A DNA stretch of 64,000 nucleotides. Origin: Gnetum montanum. Taxonomy: Eukaryota > Streptophyta > Gnetopsida > Gnetales > Gnetaceae. Made by a program: the position numbers and the translations under genes. The DNA lies in NCBI GenBank assembly GCA_015680685.1, contig MNCI01030582.1:3982-67981 (forward strand), written 5' to 3'. Below the pieces are notes generated by a model, which was not told where the DNA came from, searched no databases, and saw only the letters and a list, made by a program, of their open reading frames with translations. Shown one piece after another: positions 35,556 through 46,640 of this stretch; the stretch's first letter is position 1; every line of letters starts with the position of its first letter.

Positions 35556-36590
35556 TTGGTCCTTCTTTGTTTATGTTTAGAGGATTGACCCAAGAGACAT
35601 TGATAAAACATACAAAACACCACTACACGTCCATCACCAACATTCCCTCTCCATGCCCGATTTAGCAGTCTTGAACCATGTCAAAAAGTGCTTGTGATGA
35701 TGATAGGATAAGGTTACGGTAAGGACTATCTTTTGAGTATAGGGAAATACTCACAAGGTTGACAATAAGTTCCAAATGTTGATGTCATAACTACAATATG
35801 GCACAAGTATGTTGATTAATCTGTAAGTCTTCACACTTCGTATTTTGAAATGTTGGCTACTTGGCAATGCATTTGAGGAACCAAAATCTCACTCCAAGCT
35901 CTCTTTGGCCATTAGGCTCCTCCCTTTGCATGTTTAGAGGCATCAATTTATCTTTTTGGGTTTCATTGGTGATTCAGTTTCTTGATAATTTGGTTTCCCA
36001 TTTTTTTCAGGGTGAAACCTTCATTGAGTTTCATTACCAAGGCTAGTTTTATTTTGGTTTTTTCGTTGAATGAGATGTATTACATACAACAGAATTGATG
36101 GTGGAGCATGGCGAAGGGATATCATATGGCCACAATGCATGAGTATCAAACATTGGTTATCACAGTCATTTAGGATGAGGAAGGTTATAATTAAGTTACA
36201 AGATTGGTCTCAAGGAGTGGTAATGGAAATAATGTGAAACAAGCGCTCTTGGTATAGTAGGAGAAACTCAGTGAATCTGTCACATCAAAGTCACAAGGTG
36301 ACTTGCTGCTATAATGAGTTGCACCTTTGTGATGAGTCCAAGCTTCATCCCACAAGCACAAATCCAAGAGAATAAGAAAATTAGACAAAGAAGTCATGTT
36401 ATTACAATACAGTGCATAAGGCCATATAAAAGAATCAGCAAACTAGGCCACCAAAGGTTACATATGTTACAAAGTTTGACATTTCATCTGTTTTACAAAA
36501 GGATGGGAAGAGATCATACAAGCTCTCTTGTCATTGGTTGTAAATGTTGTTGATGTTAATTATTGGTTCTCATGGGCTACATGGAGTAAA
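35556..36590 (-). other. Element A polypurine region and 3' untranslated tract
   Basis: Sequence next to the LTR (CCTTCTTTGT, then GATTGACCCAAGAGACATTG) matches element B at 46621-46720. A second match is 36270-36390 with 47390-47500 (CACATCAAAGTCACAAGGTG type). This shows A and B are related internally. No protein signature is seen. Confidence 0.6.
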
Positions 36591-36599
36591 TATTTAGAT

Positions 36600-37720
36600 A
36601 GGAATGATTGATTGGATTGGCCAACTCATTTTCATTCATGTTTGCTATTTTGAAGGCTCTATTGTTGTAGGCCTTAGTGACCAAGAAAAGCCTTTTCTAG
36701 TTGGTTGAGAATTTGTTTGAATGCTCACAAACAACTTTGAGGACTAGGTCTCCTTCCTTGATCTTGCACTTGTTCAAGTTATAGTGGTGGTGCTATTTTT
36801 TCCTCTCTTAATACTATTTGGAGTGAGCAAGCATTTGCACCCGTTGCTCTTCCATTGAGTCCAAGTCCATGATGTGCAGCTGCTCATTATGTTCATCATT
36901 AATGAAGTCTGATAGGGCTACTTGGAGCAATGACACTTGTAAGTCAAGAGGCAAAACAACTTTAAAATCATAAACTAGGCTATATGGGGTTACATCGATT
37001 GCAGTTTGGTATGCCCAAAGCACATGGACAAGTTGCTCGTGCCACTTACATTTGCTATTATCCAACATCTTCTTGAGCAAGTTTATGATGACCTTATTTC
37101 TTGTGTTCGCTAGCTCATTGGCTTAAGGGTAATATGGTTACAAGAATAAATGCTTAATGCTTAGGTTGTGACAAATTTTTTTTATTTCTTGGCTACTAAA
37201 TTATGGTCCATTATCCATGACTATGGTTATAGGTATGTCAAAACGAGCTACTATGTTGTCCAGTATGAATATACAAATTTGTTAAGATGTTGTCCTCCTT
37301 ATAGGAATACCTTCAAACCACTTGGTAAAGTATTTGGTTGTAGTAATGATAAATCTATGCCCTATGGAAGACCTAGGCATTATAGGTTTAATGATATTCA
37401 ACCCCCACCATTGGAACGACCAAGTTATTCGAGTGGTATGTAACTCAATTGGTGATACATGTACAAGGTTGCTATGCCATTGGAAAGTGTTACAAGTTTT
37501 AACCTTTTGTAGGTAGTCATTTTCTATAGAGACCCAGTAATAGCCTAGTCACTTGATTTTAGCAGCCATGAATCTAGGTCCTATATGTCCCCCACATACA
37601 CCTTCATGAACTTGCTCAAGGATTGTGTGGGCTTTGATTTTACCCAAGCACACTAACAAGATGCCATCATAGGACCATTAACATAATGTGTTATTTCCTA
37701 TGATGACATACTATTTTGAT
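36600..37720 (-). pseudogene. Element A integrase (decayed)
   Basis: The minus strand shows a zinc-binding start with GYYW-like residues, then FDIPITIVMDNGP with FSSQEIKKICH, a PYYP box, WHEQLVHVLWAYQTAIDVTP and a Tat-type C-terminus with KEGDLVLKVV and NPINHSYL. Several stops interrupt it. The best open segment is 37080-36814. Confidence 0.85.
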
Positions 37721-38076
37721 CTTTTACATACAACACCCTTTTGAGCAGTAGTTTAGTCTTGTGAAGGTTCACCATGCATAAGGTAAAACTTGATATTGTT
37801 ATACCACTCCTTTACAAGAGTAATATGAACTATGATTATAAAGTAATCTTTAGTGTCTTTTGTGATGGGAATAGCATAGTTCTTAGTTAATGAGGGAAAC
37901 TTGCTAAACATATCATGCATCACTTTGAGAGTTAAGGTTGCAATGATATTGGCTAGTGTGTCCTCTATTTGGTGTACATGTTGGATATCAATGTTTGTAA
38001 ACTATTGTATTAATTTCTTTCCTAGGTCATAGTAAGGTTACAAATGTTTGACTTTACATGTGTAAACCTTAGTTAC

Positions 38077-38340
38077 TTAGTTAACCACAAGATGTGAGTC
38101 ACCTTTAATCATTAGACACTTGATTCCTAGGTCACGAGCTATCATCATTCCCATGATCAAACCCTCATTCTCCATTACATTGTTGGTGCCTGGGAATTTG
38201 AAGCGATACGTGAAGGATTGGATTTCCCTAGATGGGAATGTTATGATGAGAGTGGCACTTGGCCCATGGGTAGTTGAAGCTCTGTTGAAGTTCATGATGG
38301 TCTCATAGCCCTCAGGCACTTGGTTAATGATGTTAATGTG
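38077..38340 (-). pseudogene. Element A second RNase H (archaeal-like, RVT_3 type)
   Basis: An 80-codon segment includes FPGTNNVMENEGLIMGMMIA and DLGIKCLMIKGDSHLVVN, the pattern of the extra RNase H that Tat elements carry between the usual RNase H and integrase (relatives: TNNxAEYEAL and DSxLVV). It supports the Tat placement more strongly than any other domain here. Confidence 0.8.
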
Positions 38341-38599
38341 TCATCAGGGGATTTGGAATCTATGGTTGCATGGTCTTCTATTGGTGAAGTAGTAAGTTGT
38401 GTGACTATAGCTTGACCTTTTGTTGATGCTTGAGAGATGTAATAAAGGTCAAAATTGGCTATTATGGCTTTCTAATGGGCTATACAACTACTTATTATGA
38501 CTCTATGTACATTATCTTTGCAAATGATGTTGGTTTGGCTCTTAAAAAGCTAGTTTCTCCACTTCTTCAATGAGAAGACTAGTGCCAAACAATACTTCT

Positions 38600-38930
38600 C
38601 TACTTTGGTGTATCAAGTCTCATAGGCAATCAATGCATGGTTGAGGTAGTATACTGACAACTCTACTTCATCATCTTGTTTTTGACAGAGTAGAGAGGTA
38701 ATGGACATGTCAGAGATAGAAAGGTAAATGTCAAAAGGTTTATCCTCTTGTAGAGGATAGACCATTGGTAGTTGTGCTAACTCTTGCTTAAGGTTTTTCA
38801 AAGGCTTCTTAACATTGAACCATCCACTCATAGTGAACTCCTTTCTTAAGCAAGTGTTACGTGGATTGTAACTTATCCATAAGCCTAGTGATAAACCTAT
38901 AGATAAATTGTAATCTATCATGTGGTCCTT
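38600..38930 (-). pseudogene. Element A first RNase H (decayed)
   Basis: The minus strand shows PLQEDKPFDIYLSISDMSIT, then LLCQKQDDEVELSVYYLNHA and AYET, the start of a Tat-type RNase H. Sequence between this and the second RNase H is broken by stops. Confidence 0.7.
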
Positions 38931-38949
38931 GAAGCTTCTTAAGGTTAGT

Positions 38950-39800
38950 TAGTGTTGCCAAGTGTGATATGACCTTAATCATATCAAGATCAACACATAT
39001 TCCTACTTTGGATACTACAAAGCCAAGCATCTTAATAGTTTTGACATCAAAGACATACTTTTTGGGATTAAGCCTAAGCTCACATTTGAGATATCATTTT
39101 AACACAGGATAAAGGTCATGTCTATGATCATTGGCCACTTTGAACTTAACAGCTATATCATCTATGTAATCATTGAGCAAACCTAGCATATAGTCACTAA
39201 AGATATAAGTCATGACTCTTTGGTAGGTTGCTCTTACGTTCTTTAGGCCAAAGGGCATAATGGTATAAGAAAAGGTATTCCAAGGGGTCATGAAGGTTAT
39301 ACTAAGTTGATGTTCTAGGTTAATCCTAATTTGGTTGTATCTTGAGAACCCATCCATAAAGGATAATAAGGCATGCCTAGCCGTAGTATCGATAAGTTGA
39401 TCAATACTAGGAAAAAGAAAATCATCTTTGATAGTTGTCTTATTTAGATCTTAGAAATTAATGCTAATGCATATACTCCTATTTTTCTTAGGGACTACCA
39501 CTATGTTAGACACTTATTCTACATAATCAATAGCTATAATGAAATCAACTTGATATAGTTTTGTGATTTCATCACGAACTACCAGGTTCGAATTAGGTCC
39601 AATCTTACAGACCTTTTGCTTGACTGGTTTAATGCTAGGATTGAGTATAATGTTGTGTTGTAGTAAGTGTGGGTCTAGACCTAGTATATATTCATAAAAC
39701 TAGAAAAAGGCCTTAATGTTATCCTATAGGACCTTGGTGATGTCTTGAACCTATTGAGGTTCTAGTTAGCAACTTAGTTTTAGTTTTCTCTCCTTACCAC
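38950..39800 (-). pseudogene. Element A reverse transcriptase (decayed)
   Basis: The frame reads SNIVVVPKKN, then SICISINF-DLNK, MDGFSRYNQIRI, MPFGLKNVRATYQR and DYIDDIAVKFK. YIDD keeps both catalytic aspartates. The wording LGFVVSKVGI and GKLQ-like LMDKLQ after it is standard. An insertion (the solo LTR at 39817) sits just upstream of the RT start. Confidence 0.88.
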
Positions 39801-39816
39801 TGTGTGTCCTAATAGG

Positions 39817-41005
39817 TGATAATTGTTGAACTTAGAAGGGAGGGATGAATAAGTTCCCAACTAAAATTAATTGTCACAAAAACCACACCAAAAATTACAT
39901 GGTTCTCCAATTTGGGTACTCCACACTTAAAGGGCAGATCACTTGCACACCTTTGGACTTTGTTCCTCTCAAAATGTGGTTTGAAGAATACCATACCCTA
40001 TACAAGCTAGAAGCTCTGCTTCGAAGTGATTCAATGCCATGAATCCACTCAATCCCAAAAGATTTCAACAAGCTTAGAATGTGGTTTCCAAGATCCCATA
40101 GCCTTTACAACTTGAGCTCCACTTCGGAGTGCTACAATACTACATCAACACTCAATCTTGCAGGATCTCAACAAGCTTAAGGATGATGCCTTCTCGTAAA
40201 AAGCACATCAATCCCATAGGGCAACAAAAGAGAAATAAGAATTACAAGGAAAGGATGCAATTGATTTGCTTGTCCTTGTTCTTTGAGATTTAGCACAACT
40301 AATTACTTATAACAGTACAAAAGATAGAACAATGAAGTACATAAAAACAATAGAATAATATGCACAATGATTGCTTGATGTTGACACTTGCTTATACACA
40401 AAAAGTTGCACATTCTCCAAGATAATGAAGTCTTCTTATAATCTTAATGTTTTTGAAATCACCTTAGAATTCATGTAACGGTTATCTAATGGTCACTAGA
40501 GACATCATCTTCAAGATTGAGACATCTTTCTACATTAGAACTAAATTCTAGGTAGACGTCTCACACCCAAGGGAGATGTCTTCTAGGAGACATCTACATG
40601 TAGAAATCTTCTCCTATTGGTAGACGTCTACTATTTTCCAAGATGTCTTCTGTAGTTTTTTTGTACTTCAGCCAAGACGTCTTCTGCTTTTTGTAGACGC
40701 CTTCTCAGTTTTTGGCTTTGCTTTTGGAGACTTTCTTTAGTTGATATGGCTAATCCCTAATCTTGAGAACTTCTTCATTTTGTTGTAGTCTTTATCTTTG
40801 CTCTTGCTCCAAATTTCTTTATGAAGAATTTTGTAGTCCTTACTTTGACATCTTGTTGTAGCTCTTTTTCCTTAAGTCTTCATTCATGTTTGGCAAGTCA
40901 TTGTAATCTCCACTTTGCTCCTTCATGCCATGCAAAAGCATCACACTCCACTACATTCTATATTCTTCATTTTCCTTAATGTTTTGATGTATCAAAAGGT
41001 CAACA
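39817..41005. mobile_element. Solo LTR nested in element A, target duplication ATAGG
   Basis: This 1189-bp insert starts TGATAATTGTTGAAC and ends AGGTCAACA, with perfect ATAGG duplications at 39812-39816 and 41006-41010. Closing it restores a continuous reading of element A into the segment VEVPIRTHSGKE. It has three intact AGACGTCT palindromes (40554-40561, 40622-40629, 40675-40682) plus at least four AGACATCT or AGATGTCT copies. Its termini differ from element 2's LTR, so it is a different family sharing the motif. Open frames in it are spurious. Confidence 0.85.
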
Positions 41006-41010
41006 ATAGG

Positions 41011-41200
41011 AACCTCAACTAGAGATTCTTTTGTAATGTTGCCAGCTTCAAGGTCAAGGGTTTTGACTAAGTTTTCATGCCATTCTAGAGTTTTTTCTAT
41101 AAAAGCTATATAATCGATGAGACTCTCAGGCTCAAGATCTAGCAGTTAGAATCAATACATCATTTGACCAACTTAGGCTTAATGGCAAGGTTATTTACTT
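41011..41200 (-). pseudogene. Element A pol segment upstream of RT
   Basis: On the minus strand, the frame IAFIEKTLEWHENLVKTL with a following NITKESLVEVPIR block resumes across the solo-LTR site. It is the linker ahead of the RT. Confidence 0.45.
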
Positions 41201-41324
41201 CTAGGTGTTCATAATCCAATCCTACATATCAACCATAAGCACACTAAGTGACACCTAGGTAAAAATGAGTAAATAATGCCAAAAAAATATAAAATATCTT
41301 AGTAACTAAGCAAACACATGCTAT

Positions 41325-41770
41325 TTTAAGGTCAAACAAAATGCAAACAAGGTCAATGGAACAAATGCCACATAAGGTCAAATAAAGGTCAAGTAAGGTT
41401 AAAATAACTTGAAATATAATGGAAGCATAAAAACTAAGGTCAAACATGTTCAACTAAGGTTAAATTTTTGCCAATTTTAAGCCTTAGTGGGCCATGTTAC
41501 TAGTTTAAGGCCTTGGTAGGCCATGGTTAGATGGTGTCAAATGATGATCAAAGATGGTCAAACCCCATCACCTAACACTAATTAAAGGTTAACAAAGGTC
41601 AATAGAGGCCATAATAGGGAGAACAAGGTAAATATGATAAAACTAAAGTTATGTAGAAATTGAATGAGGTCAACTAATGATAATAAAGGTCAATAATACA
41701 TAACAAGGTTAAAACAAGTCAAAACACCATGAAACAAGGTCAAATTAGTCAAAGTAGAATACATGTGGTA
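41325..41770. repeat. Stretch with dispersed GGTCAA motifs
   Basis: AAGGTCAA or close variants occur more than ten times in about 450 bp, in one orientation and with irregular spacing. Two GCCAATTTTAAG/CTAGTTTAAGG motif copies directly follow or interleave (41470-41526), and another is at 41809-41835. Confidence 0.65.
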
Positions 41771-41869
41771 AAACATAGCCTATATTGATAAAAAAGAGTT
41801 TGATTTTGCTAGGTTAAGGTCTTAGTAGGCCATGGTATAAGGCTACAATGTTACCAGGGGATTTTGGAC

Positions 41870-43830
41870 ATTTGATGAGGTCATTTTAGGGTTGTTTCAA
41901 GGCAAAATGAACATTTTTCTTATGGCTACGCTAGGCTCTACTAGTGACTACACTAGCCTAGCATAGTCATGCACACCCCAACATAGTTACCATTGATTGG
42001 AAATTTCCTAAGTTTAATAACTCCTAATGGTTCACACAGCTAGCGCAAGGGGTTAGGATTGAAGATTGGTTTATTTTAACTCTATTCTCACCTTCTAGAA
42101 CATGAAAATGATGTTTCCATTAGTGACTATGTTGGGCAAACATAGTCAAGGTAGGTCCCAATGTAGACACATGGAATAGCGAAATTCATGGGGTTTTAGG
42201 ATTTGAATTAAGACTCCATCATCTCCCTAGGGTAGTGTAGGCTCTTGGAAGACCTAAATTGACTATTTAGAGGTTAAAATGAGTCAAAAAAGTGATTTTC
42301 CTAGTAGTTTCCATTAGTCTACGCTGGGCAAGTGTAGTCATGCATGGGTTCATCATAGTTGATAGGGATGTGATGTTTTCACAGTTGAAGTTGGGTTGGA
42401 TTATAGCTGGATGAAGTTGAACAGTGTTCTAGGATTCCAAGCTAAGTCTTAGGCTATTTTAAGTGGTATGATGTTGGTTAACCTTACCACAAAACTAGGA
42501 ATATGCTAGGCCAACATAGTCACAACATTCATCAATGTAGTTAAAAGATTTGGGATGAAACATGATGAGTTTATGGCTTGATTTCCAGGGTTTTGTGGTC
42601 TTAAGAGGCTCTAGTAGGGTTCTAGGATTTTTGGGATGTTAATTTGATTTGTATATGGAAAACCTTTGGGGTTTTCCATGTGGAGTACACTAGGCTCTAC
42701 TGATGACTACGTTGGCCTAGTGTAGGCATGTAATCCTTAGCATAGCTGGCATTGGAATATGTGTTTTGGTGGATTTTGGTTTCACTAGTTGATAATCTAG
42801 AGTCATTGGGAGTCCTAGGAAGGTGTAGAAATTATGAAATGATAATTTGAAGGTTTATTATTATTTTCATGATAAATCCCACTTGGCTACATTGTGACTA
42901 CATTGGGCCAACGTGGTCATAGGGTTCCTCCAATATAGTCATAGGTTTTGACTAATTTATGACATCTTTTGGTGAGTTTTTTTGGAGTTTTGGAGCTACT
43001 AAGAGCTTTAGCTAGGGTTTGGAACATGGCATGGGTGTTCTAGTGTTAGTTGGAAGCTTGGTGAGTGGGGAAGAAGCTTATTCTTTTCTGACTACACTAG
43101 GCCAATGTAGTGATGCACCTGGCTAGCATAAGCACTCATAAGAACTAGTTTGTAATAGATTTGAAGCTTTCCTAGTGCCTGATGACTTCTAAGTTCAACT
43201 TCCAATTGCTAGTTTTGGTCATAGGGTCTCATGGGTTCAAGCATAGCATAGATGAGCTATTATAAGGTGATAGAAAGCATGATATTCCATTTGATCATGC
43301 TGGGCCAGTGTAGTTAGGCTCTAAGTCAGCATAGTAACCAAATTTTTACATGGGTTTTGGGATTTCTTGCAACTCAGTTTTCATAGATGTAGGAATGGAG
43401 ATAAATTTTTGATAGTGAATGGGATTTGGCATCTATCCCAAGGCTCTTAAGGGTTTAATCCCCAACATAGTTAGTATGGGATGCCCAAATCCTAGCATAG
43501 TCTACATTTCTTGATTTGTATCTTGAGAACCTAGTTAGGTTCACACTGAATCAGAAAGTTTAAATGGCTTGGCTTCCCACCCATATAGTGTATTCTTACT
43601 TTTTGATTGCAATCACTGAGTTAAGTAGAACTAGTGGATGTGATTTATGGAACCCATGGTTTTACAGTAGGCACCTAGGTTTAAGTTTGGTTTTCTTGCT
43701 TCAATCTTGCAAAAATCATTCTTGTTTCATGATTCCAAGCTACTACACCTAGGATTGCAGCTTTGTGCATGCCTTGACCTCTACTACCATAAGTCCTTAG
43801 TGTAGTCAACGCGTTCTCCACCAAGAGGCC
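41870..43830. repeat. Array of imperfect palindromes at about 190-bp period
   Basis: Near-palindromes occur at 41946-41968, 42125-42147, 42316-42339, 42499-42522, 42705-42727, 42896-42918, 43090-43113 and 43293-43315, and more decayed ones near 43460 and 43790. Spacing is 180-206 bp. The arms fit GACTACGCTGG and CCAGCGTAGTC around a central G. Each is followed about 15-25 nt later by a half-site like CAGCATAGTCA. The sequence between palindromes is far less alike. No protein is encoded. Confidence 0.75.
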
Positions 43831-44109
43831 AGTGTAGCTATCCTAGGACTTCCAATACTTAAGGATTTTTTATGGTTTCTTCATCAACTTTTATGATGTC
43901 TCTTGTTAAAAACCCTACTCTAGAATAGGTAGATGGAGTAGCCCATGGCCTCTCTCAACTTTCACAGCCATCAATTGGAGAGGGCTGCACATCTAAGTAC
44001 CCTAGCCACATAGCCTTAACCATTTTCCTGATAATTTTTCTAGGTTCTAGAAGCTAGAGAGACTTATCCCCTATTCTGATCTTGGGCATTCCCTAAGTTG
44101 TTATTGTAG

Positions 44110-45653
44110 GGGAAGATAATGGAAATGGAAAAATCATGGGCCATAAAGAAGGTCCTTATCGAGGGCACCCAATTCAATTAGGTTGGTTATTTAATTTTTG
44201 GGCTTCATGGGAAAATCCTAAAGGTCTAAAACAATCTTGCTACAAGGTGTCATGTGCATTTTGCATTTTTTTGTAGTGTACCCATGAAGATTTGTAAAAT
44301 TCCTCAAGGTGAGGAAGGATGGATGATGGGTGACTCAAGACCCATGCCAACTCACCAAGATTTGGATAAGGCATCTTATTTTGATCATGCGGGCTTAGGA
44401 TCCATGAGAGGATGTGGATGAATTATTGTCTATCACCACCAAGGAAATTGGTGGTAATGATTGTGCATCCCTTGATAGCATGGGAAAAGAGCCCCATGTT
44501 AAGCAAGGAAATGTGGAAAAAGCCATGGAGTTGCATGTCAAAGCTGAAGATTCAACTAGAGTAAAACTAATGAGGCCTTTAGTTGATGAGACAATGCTAG
44601 TCATTGGGGAGACCTTGAAGAGGAGATTAATCGTTAAACTTAACTAAATATAGCATGAGGTTAAAGGTACATTCTATTTGTTTTATTATTTTCTATTAAT
44701 TCATTTTGAAGTTATGTTTTATGTGATGTAGTTGAGTTATGATTTTGTCTTAGGAAAAATGTGTTAATTTGTTCTATATTTTGTGGTTGTTGTTCTTGCA
44801 GGCAGGCAATAGAAACAAATGACCATAGTAGCGATAGCAGTAGCTGAGGTGGAATGAAGGCATCAAGAAGAGGAAGAATTACAACATCATGAGGATGAAG
44901 GTCTATCCCATCCTTCATTGGATGGATTTGATGCCTTATTCAAGGATTTACACCTAGGTGAACCTTCTACCATCACACTAGAGGATCTTTTAGGTATTTA
45001 TGATTTTTGGTTTCATATATTGCATTATTATTTTTTATTTTTCTTTGTATTTTATGTTTTACCTTGGTCATAGGTGTTAATTGTTTATTATTCTTGTTAT
45101 ATCTCTGGAGCCTTAGGTTGCTACTTCCACCTTCATCTTTTGCATGAAACCATGGGTAAACACCCCTAATAAGATTAAGTTTATGCAGGCCATGGATGAA
45201 GACATAATTGACAGTTGCAATAGATAGCTCTTGAAGTTGGTGAGAATTTAACCCATTTTTCCTTTGTTATTTACATGTCTTTGGTTTTCACATAGTTTCT
45301 ATGATTATATAGCTTTTTTTGTGTTTCATTTTGAGTTGTTAACTAGTTTTATGTGTCTAAAATTTTTATTGTGTTGTTTACAGTGGCTAAGCTTAGATGG
45401 AATTCTAATTGGGCTATGGAGATTGATGCATTACTTGCCCTACATTTTGATGTGATAAATGTTCCACATAAATTATATGAGAGTGCCATTGCATGTGCAC
45501 TTTTGTGTGCAAAATCTTAGTGGGAGCGCAAATGCTCTAATGAGTTCTTGTAGGAACAAGTTGTGGCATTAAAGAGGGATAACAAGAGGTTGGTCAAGGA
45601 GGTGAAGGATCAAGGATTGCTAGGAGTTCGTGGAAGCCCAAGTTGTAGCGACA
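44110..45653 (+). pseudogene. Antisense intron-bearing gene-like sequence in element A, 5' part
   Basis: On the plus strand, opposite to element A, coding-like blocks alternate with T-rich intron-like tracts. Blocks include 44414-44647 (LLSITTKEIGGNDCASLDSM), about 44802-44993, 45189-45239 (AMDEDIIDSC), and 45384-45653 (AKLRWNSNWAMEIDALLALH, later VALKRDNKRLVKEVKDQG). Plausible introns are 44667-44801, 44994-45188 and 45240-45383, each GT-AG with pyrimidine-rich 3' ends. Stops inside blocks are mainly TAG where TGG or CAG would fit. Element B ends the block at 45653. I do not recognise the protein. It could be a captured host gene or an accessory antisense gene of this lineage. Confidence 0.45.
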
Positions 45654-46620
45654 GAAAATGTCGGTGGCTGGAAACATCGAGAGGTCTTCAGGTGCATAGC
45701 CTAACCCCAAATCTGCGTGAGGGCCATGCTAGAGAAAATGGATTCAGGGTGCACTGAACGGTTTGGTTGATTAGACAAGGACTTAACTGGTGTACAATAA
45801 CCATTTTCTAAAGAATGATTTTGAATGGAACACCTGGTGGTAAAATAAAAGAAAACGCAATGTTCATAACAATAGAAACATGCTAAAGTGCGTAACAAGA
45901 TAGTGGACATGATTAAACTCTTGAAAATGCCAAAAAATAAATGCTGTAATCAGACAAAAAGAGAGTTTGAATAGGAAGACGCACCACCTCAAAAGAGAGT
46001 AAATGAATTGTGCTTGCTGGGTTGGTAGCCATGTTGTATTGTGCGATGTTGTACAGGTATGCAATGGGGTTGTAGTGTACCGTGCGATGCTGGTGTGCTT
46101 CTCTGTTGGTATGGTGTGTTCTGGGTCTTGTTCTCCCATGGAGATAGGCGGCATTGTAGCACTACGTTGCATTGTAGCACTATGCTACATTGTAGCATGG
46201 TAGTGTGCTACGCTACACAGTGTAGCAGGGAGTTGCATTATAGCACTATGCTGCACTATAGCTCTAGGTGTTGCACTATAGCGCTACGTTGCATTGTAGC
46301 ACTACACTACACTGTAGTGTGGTAGTGTGCTACGCTACGCTACGCTACGCTACGCTACATAGCGTAGCAGTGAGTTGCATTGTAGTGCTACGTTGCACTA
46401 TAGCACTATGCTACACTGTAGCATGTTAGTGTGCTATGCTGCGCTACGCTATACAGCGTAGCAGGGTGCTACAAAAAGTGCTGCCATCTTGACACTTAGA
46501 AAAAGTTTTCAAGATTGGCAGTTTGGTGCTAGCTACACTCAACACTTGGAAAAATATTGACAAAGTGTCACCCAAAATTTGCAGCGTTGATGCCAAGACC
46601 TAAAATTTTGTGGTGTTTCA
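45654..46620 (-). repeat. 3' LTR of element B (967 bp, internally deleted)
   Basis: It starts TGTAGCGACAG and ends GGTGTTTCA on the plus strand, pairing with 52273-53515. Compared with that copy it lacks about 110 bp after the GAGAGT region and about 250 bp before the GCTAC array, while its GCTAC array is relatively long. Confidence 0.88.
46146..46470. repeat. GCTAC/GTAGC palindromic array in the 3' LTR of element B
   Basis: GCTAC and its complement GTAGC recur dozens of times, including five GCTAC in a row at about 46328-46356 and self-complementary TAGCGCTA-type cores. A higher-order unit of about 140 bp begins AGGGAGTTGCA (46226) and AGTGAGTTGCA (46369). Open frames here (for example 46003-46203) are repeat artefacts. 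Confidence 0.85.
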
Positions 46621-46640
46621 GTGGCCCCTCTTTGTTGAGG
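46621..46640 (-). other. Polypurine tract of element B
   Basis: The minus strand reads CAAAGAGGGGCCAC directly before the 3' LTR start TGAAACACC, the expected position for the plus-strand primer. Confidence 0.6.

Noticed and set aside
37168-37516. Plus-strand open frames opposite element A's integrase
   Set aside because: The minus strand reads as integrase in the correct order, so the plus frames are incidental.
41870-43830. CRISPR-like array
   Set aside because: Repeats at about 190-bp spacing with partly similar spacers in a plant retrotransposon are a tandem array; spacer length and context exclude CRISPR.
46003-46325. Plus-strand open frames rich in Cys, Ser and Thr in element B's LTR
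   Set aside because: They are generated by the GCTAC/GTAGC repeat and have no independent support.
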